A stretch of DNA of 64,000 nt from Achromobacter xylosoxidans (GTDB lineage Bacteria; Pseudomonadota; Gammaproteobacteria; Burkholderiales; Burkholderiaceae_B), in contig NZ_LN831029.1 in the NCBI RefSeq assembly GCF_001457475.1, positions 2,480,001 through 2,544,000 on the forward strand, given 5' to 3'. The notes below the pieces were generated by a model. That model searched no databases, was not told the DNA's origin, and saw only the letters and a program-made list of their open reading frames with translations. This document shows positions 7,419 through 15,011 of this stretch, in pieces. The first letter of the stretch is position 1, and every line of letters begins with the position of its first letter. Both the position numbers and the translations under genes were made by a program.

Positions 7419-8414
7419 ATGTCAGACCTGCGTCTGCGGCCCCGCCGCGCCTTGCTGCTTTCCCTGTTGGCCTTGTGTACCGGCGCCGCGGCGCCCGCCG
7501 TGGCCGCCGACGCCTATCCCGACAAGCCCATCCGCCTGATCGTGCCGTACCCGCCCGGGGGCGCCACCGACGTGATCGGCCGCGTGCTGGCGCAGGAACT
7601 GACCGGCGCGCTGGGCCAGTCGGTGATCGTCGAAAACCGCGCCGGCGCCGCCGGCAACATCGGCGCCGACCAGGTCGCCAAGGCCCAGCCCGACGGCTAT
7701 ACGCTACTGATGGGCGCGCTAACCAGCCATTCGATCAACGCGGCGCTGTACCGCGGCCGCGTCACCTACGACGTGGAAAAGAGCTTCGCGCCGGTGTCCA
7801 TCGTCGGCACCGTGCCGCTGGTGTTCGTGGTCAACCCCTCGGTGCAGGCCAATGACCTGAAGCAGTTGATCGCGCTGGCCAAGTCGCGCCCGGGCTACGT
7901 CACCATGGCGTCGGCCGGCAACGGTTCGCCGCAGCATCTGGCCGGCGAGATGTTCAAGCGCACCGCCGGCGTGGACATCCTGCATGTGCCCTACAAGGGC
8001 AGCGGCCCGGCCATGACCGACCTGATGGGCGGCCAGGTGCTCAGCATGATCGAGACCGTGCCGGCCTCGCAGGCCAGCATCAAGGCCGGCAAGCTGCGCG
8101 CGCTGGCGGTGACTTCGGCGCAACGCGTCGAGGCGCTGCCGGACGTGCCGACCGCGGCCGAAGCCGGCCTGCCGGGCTTCGAGGTCAGCTCCATGTTCGG
8201 CATCGTCGCGCCGGCCGGCACGCCGGCGCCGGTGATCGACCGCCTGAACGGCGAGCTCAAGAAGATCCTGGCCAAGCCGGCGGTCAAGGCTTCGCTGCTG
8301 AACCAGGGCGCCATTGCCGAATGGACCAGCCCGGCCGATGCCGGCGCGCGCGTGTCGGCCGAGGTGGCGCGCTGGACCAAGGTCATCGACGAGGCCGGGG
8401 TCAAGCCCGAGTAA
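7419..8414 (+). CDS. Bug/TctC-family periplasmic solute-binding receptor
   Basis: 331 residues with a signal peptide (RRALLLSLLALCTGAAAPAVAA, cut before DAYPDKP). The family motifs follow: IRLIVPYPPGGATD, IVENRAGAAGNIGAD and AKAQPDGYTLL. Such receptors capture carboxylates and related small acids in the periplasm and may feed a TctAB permease encoded elsewhere. The ATG at 7419 is chosen because AGGAGA sits 5 bases upstream. No permease gene is adjacent, which is common for this expanded family in Bordetella and Achromobacter. The shared operator ties it to the dehydrogenase/cleavage-enzyme operon, so it probably binds that pathway's substrate. Confidence 0.93.
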   Translation: MSDLRLRPRRALLLSLLALCTGAAAPAVAADAYPDKPIRLIVPYPPGGATDVIGRVLAQELTGALGQSVIVENRAGAAGNIGADQVAKAQPDGYTLLMGALTSHSINAALYRGRVTYDVEKSFAPVSIVGTVPLVFVVNPSVQANDLKQLIALAKSRPGYVTMASAGNGSPQHLAGEMFKRTAGVDILHVPYKGSGPAMTDLMGGQVLSMIETVPASQASIKAGKLRALAVTSAQRVEALPDVPTAAEAGLPGFEVSSMFGIVAPAGTPAPVIDRLNGELKKILAKPAVKASLLNQGAIAEWTSPADAGARVSAEVARWTKVIDEAGVKPE

Positions 8415-8428
8415 GGCCTTGCAGGCGG

Positions 8429-8454
8429 GGGACGCGGCGGCACCGGCGCGTCCC
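8429..8454 (+). terminator. GC-rich hairpin after the Bug receptor gene (weak terminator candidate)
   Basis: GGGACGCG (8429-8436) and CGCGTCCC (8447-8454) form a perfect 8-bp stem 15 bases after the stop codon. There is no run of T behind it, so it may only protect the 3' end or assist Rho. Confidence 0.35.
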
Positions 8455-8663
8455 TCGCGTTGCTTCATTTGCGCCACATGCGGGAAATGGTCACAAATTT
8501 CCGGCGTTATTGTTTGCATGGTGGATGCCGGGTTGCGCAACGGTCGTGAAGTTGGCTTTCCTCCCGTGAATCGTCCATAGCGCCAAGGGCGATGATGACG
8601 CTACAGTTGCCTGGGACGATGAAATAATCCGCAATACAGCCCAAACGCTGTTCGCACGGGTGG

Positions 8664-8692
8664 TTGACCCCGAACTGGCTAGGCCGTATGTT
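8664..8692 (+). promoter_or_regulatory. Putative sigma-70 promoter of rpfR, within the 8415-8727 gap
   Basis: TTGACC (8664-8669), a 17-base spacer, TATGTT (8687-8692). This would place the transcript start near 8699 and leave a leader of about 30 bases with GCGGGGGACACC before the ATG at 8728. Apart from this and the hairpin at 8429-8454, I see nothing recognisable in the 313-base gap. Confidence 0.5.
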
Positions 8693-8727
8693 TCTCGCAG
8701 GCCTTCCTAGGACGGCGGGGGACACCA

Positions 8728-10725
8728 ATGACTGAGACTCAGGACGAAAAATCGATCCTGTACCTGCATTTCGGTACGCCGAGCCCCTATTGGAGGCTGG
8801 CGGCGGACAGCGACGCGATCGAACTATCCGCGGTCAAGGGCGCCACCAACATCGCGATGGCGCTCAAGCCCGAGCAGGCGCAGGCCATCCGCGCCCTGAC
8901 CGGCATCACCGCCAGCCTGCGCATCGACATCGTCCTGTACGGCGATCCGATACAGCTGCGGCTGGTCGGCCGCAAGATCAATCCCAACGAATGGGCCGGC
9001 ACGGCCTCGGCGCACAGCGACACGGACTCGGTGGCGCGCGACCTGGTCGAAGGCCTGTCGTTCGCCGAGACGGTGGTGTCCGAGGCCAACTCGGTCATCG
9101 TCATCGTCGACCAGCACGGGCGCGTGCAGCGCTTCAACAAGGTCAGCGAGGAATACACCGGCAAGCGCGAGCAGGACATCGTCGGGCGCAGCGTGTTCGA
9201 CATGTTCATGACGCGCGAGGAGGCCGCCGCCTCGCGCCGCAACATCGCCGAGTTCTACAAGCGCGGGCAGTCCTATGAGGTCGAGCGCCTGATCAACACG
9301 GTCAAGGGCCCGCGCCTGTTCCTGTTCCGCAACAAGTTCGTCACCAGCGGCAGCGGCGAAAAGCGCGTCTACCTGATCTGCTCGGGCACCGACATCACCG
9401 AGGAACGCCAGGCGCAGGAGCGCTTGCGGGTGCTGGCCAACACCGACGTGCTGACCAACCTGCCCAACCGACACGCCATCACCACGCGCCTGAAGACGGC
9501 GCTGGCCGAAGGCGAGGGCGCGCGCGGCGGCGTGCTGTTCCTGGACCTGGACAACTTCAAGCGCATCAACGACCACTACGGCCACGGCTTCGGCGACCGC
9601 CTGCTCAAGTCGGTGTCGGTGGCCATTTCCAGCTGCCTGGCGCCCGGCCAGACGCTGGCGCGGCTGGGCGGCGACGAATTCCTGGTGCTGCAGGAACACG
9701 CCGAGGCGTGGCAGCTGGAGGCCACCGCCGGCCGCATCATCGAACGCCTGCGCGAGCCGTTCCGCCAGGAATTGATCGAGGTCTACACCAGCTGCTCCAT
9801 CGGCATCGCCATGTATCCCGAGCATGGCGACGACCTGGACAGCGTGGTGCGTAGCGCCGATATCGCCATGTACGTGGCCAAGGAGGCCGGGCGCCACACC
9901 TATCGGGTGTTCCAGCCCGAAATGGACCGCCGCAACGCCGACTACGTCTGGCTCGACACCAACCTGCGCAAGGCCCTGGCCGAAGGCCACCTGATGCTGT
10001 ACTACCAGCCCAAGCTGGCCGGGCGCGGCGGCGAGGTCGACGGGGTCGAGGCGCTGCTGCGCTGGCGTTCGCCCGAACGCGGCATGATCTGCCCCAGCGT
10101 CTTCATTCCCTACGCGGAAGAGTCCGGCCTGATCTCGCAGCTGGGCGTGTGGGTGATGCGCGAGGCCGCGCGCCAGGCCGCGGCATGGAAGCGCGACGGG
10201 CTGGACCTGCGTGTCGCGATCAACATGTCGGCGCGGCAGCTGGACGACAAGGGCGTGGTCAGTGAATTCATGCGGGCGGTCGGCGACGCCGGCCTGGCCC
10301 CCTGCCTGCTGGACATCGAGCTGACCGAGAGCTGCCTGATCGAGGACGAAGTCGCGGCGATCGAGCTGATGAAGCAGTTCCGCCAGCTGGGCGCGCGCGT
10401 CCACCTGGACGACTTCGGCACCGGCTATTCGTCGCTGTCGCAGCTGGCCCGCATTCCGCTGGACGCGATCAAGCTGGACGCCAGCTTCGTGCGCGGCGTC
10501 AACGAGAACCCGGTGTCGCAGGCGCTGGCGCGGGCCATCGTGGCGGTGGCCCGCACGCTCGAACTCCAGGTGATCGCCGAGGGCGTCGAGACCCAGGAGG
10601 AAACCGCCTTCCTGGACACGCTGGGGGTGGACGCCAAGCAGGGCTACCTGTACGCCAAGCCCATGCCGGCGGCCGAACTGACCACTTGGCTGGCGCAGCG
10701 GCGCCGGCTGCATCTGATCGCCTGA
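8728..10725 (+). CDS. rpfR: RpfR/PdeR-type PAS-GGDEF-EAL protein: BDSF receptor and c-di-GMP phosphodiesterase
   Basis: 665 residues, collinear with E. coli PdeR (Gmr/YciR) and Burkholderia RpfR from the N-terminal PYWRLAADSDAIEL onward. Order: RpfF-interaction domain (about 1-100), PAS ligand domain (about 110-225), GGDEF domain with RLGGDEF at 312-318, EAL domain from about 415. The EAL catalytic marks are intact: EALLRW (441-446), ELTES (531-535), DDFGTGYSS (561-569) and EGVET. In Burkholderia, binding of cis-2-dodecenoic acid to the PAS domain stimulates cyclic di-GMP breakdown. The convergent neighbour 22 bases away is the signal synthase rpfF, the same arrangement as BCAM0580/BCAM0581, which strongly supports this identity over a generic GGDEF-EAL protein. 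Confidence 0.92.
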   Translation: MTETQDEKSILYLHFGTPSPYWRLAADSDAIELSAVKGATNIAMALKPEQAQAIRALTGITASLRIDIVLYGDPIQLRLVGRKINPNEWAGTASAHSDTDSVARDLVEGLSFAETVVSEANSVIVIVDQHGRVQRFNKVSEEYTGKREQDIVGRSVFDMFMTREEAAASRRNIAEFYKRGQSYEVERLINTVKGPRLFLFRNKFVTSGSGEKRVYLICSGTDITEERQAQERLRVLANTDVLTNLPNRHAITTRLKTALAEGEGARGGVLFLDLDNFKRINDHYGHGFGDRLLKSVSVAISSCLAPGQTLARLGGDEFLVLQEHAEAWQLEATAGRIIERLREPFRQELIEVYTSCSIGIAMYPEHGDDLDSVVRSADIAMYVAKEAGRHTYRVFQPEMDRRNADYVWLDTNLRKALAEGHLMLYYQPKLAGRGGEVDGVEALLRWRSPERGMICPSVFIPYAEESGLISQLGVWVMREAARQAAAWKRDGLDLRVAINMSARQLDDKGVVSEFMRAVGDAGLAPCLLDIELTESCLIEDEVAAIELMKQFRQLGARVHLDDFGTGYSSLSQLARIPLDAIKLDASFVRGVNENPVSQALARAIVAVARTLELQVIAEGVETQEETAFLDTLGVDAKQGYLYAKPMPAAELTTWLAQRRRLHLIA

Positions 10726-10728
10726 CGC

Positions 10729-10746
10729 GGCCGGCGCGCGCCGGCC
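10729..10746. terminator. Perfect 18-bp palindrome between the convergent rpfR and rpfF genes
   Basis: GGCCGGCGC followed directly by GCGCCGGCC. It fills almost the whole space between the two stop codons. It could act as a bidirectional pause or 3'-end hairpin, but it lacks a T run and an open loop, so intrinsic termination is doubtful. Confidence 0.4.
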
Positions 10747-11631
10747 TCAATGCATGGTCGCGTCGATCAGGCCATCGGGACCCGCGGGCGAGCGCCGGTT
10801 CTGCGCCATCACCAGCCGTTCCATGTAGGCGCGGTCCTTCGGATCGATCGAGAAGGCGGCGTCGACCCAGTCCTCGGTGATATCCATCAGTTCCGAGCGC
10901 GTCAGCTGCAGCACCCGCTGGCGCGCCCGCAGCATGGCGCGCATGCCGTTCAGCTTGGGCCGCATCACGTCGATGAAGGTGCGGGTGGCCTTGTAGGCGT
11001 CGCCCGGCTCGAACAGCACGTCCACCAGGCCGCGCGCCTGGAACCATTCGGCGGTGTGCGATTCGCCGCTGCCGATCAATTCCTCGGCCAGCTTCATGCC
11101 CGAGCGCCGCGCCACCAGCGAATAGCCGCCCATGCCCGGGAACAGGTTGAAGGCCATTTCGGGAAAGCCCATGCGGGCGTTGTTCTGCGCCAGCACGAAG
11201 TGGTGCGCCAGCGCCGCCTCGAAGCCGCCGCCCAGCGCCGTGCCTTCGATCATGGCCAGCGACACCGCGCCGGTGTCGAAGCCGCGGGTGGCCGCATGCA
11301 CGCAATCGACGCAGGCGCGGGCGTAGGCGCGCAGCGCCTCGCGGCGGCCGGTGCGGATGGCTTCGGCGAAGAAGTTGAGGTCGCCGCCGACGTTGTAGAT
11401 CTGCGGCACCAGCGAGCCCGTGACCCAGAAGTCGATGGGCAGGCCGGAGTCCTTGGCGGCGCGCGCCAGGGTCATGATTTCGTCGATCAGTTCATGGTTA
11501 AAGCAGGGGCGCGGCTGGGCGCGCAGCATCATCCACATGACACGTCGTCCTTCCTCATAGAACGCGGAGACTTGCTTCAAATTGCCTGCGGCGGTAAAGG
11601 GATGGCAGTCCGGATGAATGAGTTGATTCAT
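10747..11631 (-). CDS. rpfF: RpfF, crotonase-family synthase of diffusible signal factor (DSF/BDSF)
   Basis: 294 residues. The sequence follows the RpfF pattern: YNVGGDLNFF, then GTALGGGFEAALAHH, then MGFPEMAFNLFPGMGGYS, and near the end MDITEDWVDAAF followed by ERLVMAQNRRS. The two glutamates that give RpfF its acyl-ACP thioesterase and dehydratase activity fall at E138 and E158, matching Xanthomonas E141/E161. The product would be a cis-2-unsaturated fatty acid released from acyl-ACP. GGACGAAAG precedes the ATG. Pairing with rpfR makes a complete signal/receptor set. An ordinary enoyl-CoA hydratase is the alternative, but the WVD...R-x-QSRRS-like C-terminus argues against it. Confidence 0.92.
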   Translation of the reverse strand: MNQLIHPDCHPFTAAGNLKQVSAFYEEGRRVMWMMLRAQPRPCFNHELIDEIMTLARAAKDSGLPIDFWVTGSLVPQIYNVGGDLNFFAEAIRTGRREALRAYARACVDCVHAATRGFDTGAVSLAMIEGTALGGGFEAALAHHFVLAQNNARMGFPEMAFNLFPGMGGYSLVARRSGMKLAEELIGSGESHTAEWFQARGLVDVLFEPGDAYKATRTFIDVMRPKLNGMRAMLRARQRVLQLTRSELMDITEDWVDAAFSIDPKDRAYMERLVMAQNRRSPAGPDGLIDATMH

Positions 11632-11982
11632 TTGCTTTCGTCCAATCGATCAAGGTGAGTCGGAGTACTGCCGGGCCAGCCTAATACAGGTGTCGCCCCG
11701 TCCCTCTCATGCAAACCTCGTCCGGCCGGCTAGAGTTTTCCGTAGTGCAAACATCGGAGTGATTGTTTGGAAAACATTGCGTCCGGGGCCGCGATGTCAT
11801 GCGGCTGGATGACCCGAGACTCGTCGGCATGGATGAGGACCGTCGCAGATTCGCGAGCGTTGCAAGGCGCGCGCACGACGCCGTCGGCTCATGCGAATGG
11901 AGGGCAGGGGATGGCGTGGCGCGACCGGCGAGGTGCTGGCGCGCGGGTGTCGTTGCGACACCGCAACAGCCAAAGCAAGGGT

Positions 11983-12012
11983 TTTGTAAATGATAAGATT
12001 CTCATTTACAAA
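11983..12012. promoter_or_regulatory. Perfect 11-bp inverted repeat with Fur-box character, in the 11632-12066 gap
   Basis: TTTGTAAATGA-N8-TCATTTACAAA, a perfect palindrome 54 bases before the TonB receptor ATG. Its centre resembles a Fur box (AATGATAAGATTCTCATT), as expected for an iron-repressed receptor. A smaller hairpin, GGTGTCG-TTG-CGACACC, lies at 11946-11962. The remainder of this 435-base gap also holds the rpfF promoter side; the short reading frames at 11763-12015 look spurious. Confidence 0.65.
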
Positions 12013-12066
12013 TAAGTTTCATTATCGATATGATCGCGGCTCGATGAATCTTACAGATAGCTTGCG

Positions 12067-14166
12067 ATGCCCGTTTTTCCTGTACCGCGCCGCCTCACGC
12101 TTGGGGCCGCGCTGGCCTTGATGGTCCCCGTTGCCACGCTCCACGCCGAACCCGCGCAGCTTCCCGCCATCAGTGTCGAAGGCGCCAACGCCGACGATCC
12201 GCGGGTGCCCGAAGTCACCACCGCCACCCGCACCCAGACCGCCGCGCGCTACGTGCCGCAGGCCATCGACAGCGTCAAGGTCGAGAACCTGCGGAACTAC
12301 GGCATCAATACGCTGGGCGAAGCCTTGTCCGGCATCCCCAACGTCAGCAACGCCTCCGACACCCGTTTCGATTCGCTGCGCATCCGCGGCTTCGACGCCA
12401 GCAACGATTTCTACCTGGACGGCATCCGCGACGACAGCCAGTACGTGCGCGACCTGCACAACATCGAGCGGATCGAGGTGCTCAAGGGCCCGGCGGCGGT
12501 GCTGTATGGCCGCGGCAGCCAGGGCGGCATCGTCAACCGCGTCAGCAAGGCGCCGCAGCCCGGGCGCGAATCGACGCTCGAGGCCGTGGCCGGCAGCTGG
12601 GACCTGCGCAGCTTCTACGGCGACCTGAGCGCCGACCCCGGCCAGGACGTCAGCGTGCGCCTGAACATCGGCCAGGAAGACAGCAACAGCTTCCGCCACA
12701 AGATCGGCGGCACTCGCCAACTGGTGGCGCCGTCGCTGAACTGGCGCATCACGCCCGACCTGGACTGGCTGGTGCAGTACGAGTACAGCCGCTACGACCG
12801 CACCCCAGACCGCGGCATCCCCAGCGTCAACGGCCGGCCGGCCGACGTCGGCCGCTCGATCGTCTACGGCGACCCCGACCGCGACTACATCGACGACCGC
12901 GCGCAATCGTTCCGCTCGCGGCTGGCCTACAGCGTGGCGCCGGGCTGGCAACTGCGCTACACGCTGGGCGTGTTCGCGCTGGACAGCAAGTTCGACAATA
13001 CCTACCTGACCGGCTACAGCGCCGCCACCGGCAAGGTCAGCCGCACCCGCTGGCAACAGGACCTGACCACGCGCAGCATCAACAACAACCTTGAAGCCGA
13101 GGGCCTGTTCCACACGGGAAGCGTCGAGCATCGGGTTTTGTTCGGCGTGGAAGTGGCGAACCAGGACCGCACGCCCGATCTCTACACCACGCTGGCGCGG
13201 GGACCGGGCGCGCAACCGGTGCCGGCGCTGGACCTGTACGATCCGGACCTGTCGCGGCAGCACGACGGCGCCATGACGCTCAGCAGTTCGGCCCGCCACA
13301 AGACCCGCAGCCAGGGCTACTACGTGCAGGACCAGATCAAGCTGGACGACGCCTGGCAGGTGTTGCTGGGCCTGCGCATGGACCGCTTCAGCGTCGATTC
13401 GACCAATCGCATGCTCGACCTCTCGGCCCGCCGCGACAGCCGTGGCGTGAGCCCGCGCGCCGGGGTGGTGTGGACGCCGCTGCGCGACCATTCCTTCTAC
13501 GCCTCGTACAGCAAGACCTTCTCGCCCGTGGGCGGCAGCCTGATCGGCATCACGCCGAACGCGCGCGGCAACACCAACGACGTCGACCCCGAACACACGC
13601 GCCAATACGAAGTGGGCGTCAAGAGCGATTGGCTCGACGGGCAGTTGAGCACCACGCTCGCGCTGTACCAGTTGGAACTCTACAACCGTCGCACCACCGA
13701 TCCGGTCGATCCGACCCTCGTGCTGCTGACCGGCAAGCAGCGCTCGCGCGGCATCGAGCTCACGGCCGCCGGACGGCTCGCGGGCAACTGGTACCTGCGC
13801 GGCGGCATCGGCCTGCAGAACGCCGCCATCGTTCAGGACAACAACGGCCTGGCCGGCAACCGCGTCAGCAACGTGGCGCGGCGCAACGGCAGCGTATTCC
13901 TGACCTACAAGCCGGCCGAGGGCCTGTACGGCGAAACCGGCCTGACCTTTGTCGGCCAGCGCTACGCCGACAACGCCAACACCGCGGTATTGCCCGGCTA
14001 CGCCACCTGGGACGCGCTGGTCGGCTACCGCGTCGGCCAGTGGGACTGGCGCCTGGCGGTGCGCAACATCACCGACAAGACCTACTACGTCTCGGCCACC
14101 AGCGCCGGCCAGATCCGCGTGGGCGAGCCGCGCACGGTGATCGCCACGGCGCAGTATCGGTTCTGA
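12067..14166 (+). CDS. TonB-dependent siderophore receptor
   Basis: 699 residues with a signal peptide (cut near LHAEPAQ). A plug domain with SLRIRGFDASNDFYLDGIRDD and ERIEVLKGPAAVLYGRGSQGG follows. The C-terminal beta-barrel ends in the terminal phenylalanine of TAQYRF, as usual for outer-membrane proteins. It is of the FhuA/FpvA/FhuE superfamily that imports ferric siderophores using TonB energy. There is no N-terminal signalling domain and no adjacent sigma/anti-sigma pair, so control is probably through Fur at 11983-12012. No siderophore biosynthesis gene is nearby, suggesting use of a foreign siderophore. The ATG has no obvious ribosome-binding site. Confidence 0.93.
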   Translation: MPVFPVPRRLTLGAALALMVPVATLHAEPAQLPAISVEGANADDPRVPEVTTATRTQTAARYVPQAIDSVKVENLRNYGINTLGEALSGIPNVSNASDTRFDSLRIRGFDASNDFYLDGIRDDSQYVRDLHNIERIEVLKGPAAVLYGRGSQGGIVNRVSKAPQPGRESTLEAVAGSWDLRSFYGDLSADPGQDVSVRLNIGQEDSNSFRHKIGGTRQLVAPSLNWRITPDLDWLVQYEYSRYDRTPDRGIPSVNGRPADVGRSIVYGDPDRDYIDDRAQSFRSRLAYSVAPGWQLRYTLGVFALDSKFDNTYLTGYSAATGKVSRTRWQQDLTTRSINNNLEAEGLFHTGSVEHRVLFGVEVANQDRTPDLYTTLARGPGAQPVPALDLYDPDLSRQHDGAMTLSSSARHKTRSQGYYVQDQIKLDDAWQVLLGLRMDRFSVDSTNRMLDLSARRDSRGVSPRAGVVWTPLRDHSFYASYSKTFSPVGGSLIGITPNARGNTNDVDPEHTRQYEVGVKSDWLDGQLSTTLALYQLELYNRRTTDPVDPTLVLLTGKQRSRGIELTAAGRLAGNWYLRGGIGLQNAAIVQDNNGLAGNRVSNVARRNGSVFLTYKPAEGLYGETGLTFVGQRYADNANTAVLPGYATWDALVGYRVGQWDWRLAVRNITDKTYYVSATSAGQIRVGEPRTVIATAQYRF

Positions 14167-14194
14167 CGGGTAGCCAACATCCCGGCAGGACGGA

Positions 14195-14219
14195 CGGGCG
14201 CTTTGGCGCCCGTTTTTTT
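14195..14219 (+). terminator. Rho-independent terminator of the TonB receptor gene
   Basis: CGGGCGC (14195-14201), loop TTTG, GCGCCCG (14206-14212), then seven T. This is a strong intrinsic terminator 29 bases after the stop codon. Confidence 0.93.
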
Positions 14220-14325
14220 GTTGCGAGAAGGCATGAGTGGGGGAGGAAAAGATCACGCACCGTCCAGCAGGAACCAGGGGAGTGTCCTATCTTGTTGGCG
14301 AACTGACTGCGCTGACTTGACTGAA

Positions 14326-14343
14326 ATTCGTCTATGGACGAAT
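14326..14343. promoter_or_regulatory. Perfect palindrome at the toxin-antitoxin start (probable autoregulatory operator)
   Basis: ATTCGTC-TATG-GACGAAT: seven-base arms around a four-base centre. It covers the first possible toxin ATG (14334), which suggests that the real start is the later ATG at 14349 and that the antitoxin or toxin-antitoxin complex binds here. Confidence 0.6.
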
Positions 14344-14693
14344 ATCGTATGTACCGAATCGAACACTACCTCACCCCTGGAAAACTCAAGGATTCCTATG
14401 CCACCTGGCTACGCGGCCTGCGCGGCATGCGCGACAAGGTGGCGGTCATCCGCCGTGTGGCGCGTCTGGCATCGGGGAATTTCGGCGATCACCGGTTCTG
14501 CCGCGAGGGCGTGTGGGAATTACGTATCGATACGGGGCCGGGCCTGCGTGTCTACTACGCGCTGTCCGGTGAACGGCTGGTGTTGTTGCTGGCCGGAGGC
14601 AGCAAGCGCAGGCAGGATGCCGACATCCACCGCGCGGTGGAATATTGGCATGACTGGCAACGGAGAACGGATGATGAGAAGCAAGCCCCATGA
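14334..14693 (+). CDS. HigB/RelE-family toxin (addiction-module killer protein)
   Basis: Up to 119 residues; probably 114 if translation starts at the ATG at 14349, whose MYRIEHYLTPGKLKDSYATWLRG fits the family N-terminus better. ARLASGNFGDHR, then VWELRIDTGPGLRVYYA, then LVLLLAGGSKRRQDADIHRA is the signature of the small RelE-fold killer proteins that cleave mRNA or block translation. The antitoxin gene overlaps its 3' end. This toxin-first order is typical of HigBA-like modules. Confidence 0.88.
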   Translation: MDEYRMYRIEHYLTPGKLKDSYATWLRGLRGMRDKVAVIRRVARLASGNFGDHRFCREGVWELRIDTGPGLRVYYALSGERLVLLLAGGSKRRQDADIHRAVEYWHDWQRRTDDEKQAP

Positions 14694-14994
14694 TGAAGCA
14701 ATGGTCGAGGTCTATCGCAGCGACCCCGCCCTTGCGCTGGAGACGATCAACAGCATCCTGGCCGATGGCGACCAGGGCGAATTGCTGGTGGTGCTGCGCC
14801 AGATGACCCAGGCGTTCGGCGGCATGCAGGCCGTGGCGGAGCAGGCGCGGCTGAATCCGACGCAGCTCTACCGCACGCTGTCGCCCAAGGGCAACCCATC
14901 GCTGGCCAGCCTGCTGGCGATTCTCAAGGCGATGGGCCTGCGGCTGGCCGTGATGCCGCTGGCCAACGCGGCGGCCCCGGTCCGGATGGGCTGA
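14671..14994 (+). CDS. HigA-like antitoxin with XRE-type helix-turn-helix (addiction-module antidote)
   Basis: 107 residues from the ATG at 14671, which follows GGAGA by 4 bases; GTG or ATG starts further in are also possible. ALETINSILADGDQGELLVVLRQMTQAFGG followed by the helix-turn-helix AVAEQARLNPTQLYRTLSPKGNPSLASLLAILKAMG matches the antidote family paired with the preceding killer. It overlaps the toxin gene by 23 bases, giving coupled translation. It probably neutralises the toxin and represses its own promoter at 14326-14343. Confidence 0.88.
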   Translation: MMRSKPHDEAMVEVYRSDPALALETINSILADGDQGELLVVLRQMTQAFGGMQAVAEQARLNPTQLYRTLSPKGNPSLASLLAILKAMGLRLAVMPLANAAAPVRMG

Positions 14995-15011
14995 GGCCGC
15001 GTCCGGCGCGT

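Noticed and set aside
8415..8727. c-di-GMP riboswitch before rpfR
   Set aside because: I looked for a GEMM-like conserved core and paired stems and did not see them; a plain promoter explains the region.
11763..12015. Two short overlapping frames before the first TonB receptor
   Set aside because: They run through the palindrome at 11983-12012, have no convincing start and no recognisable protein features.
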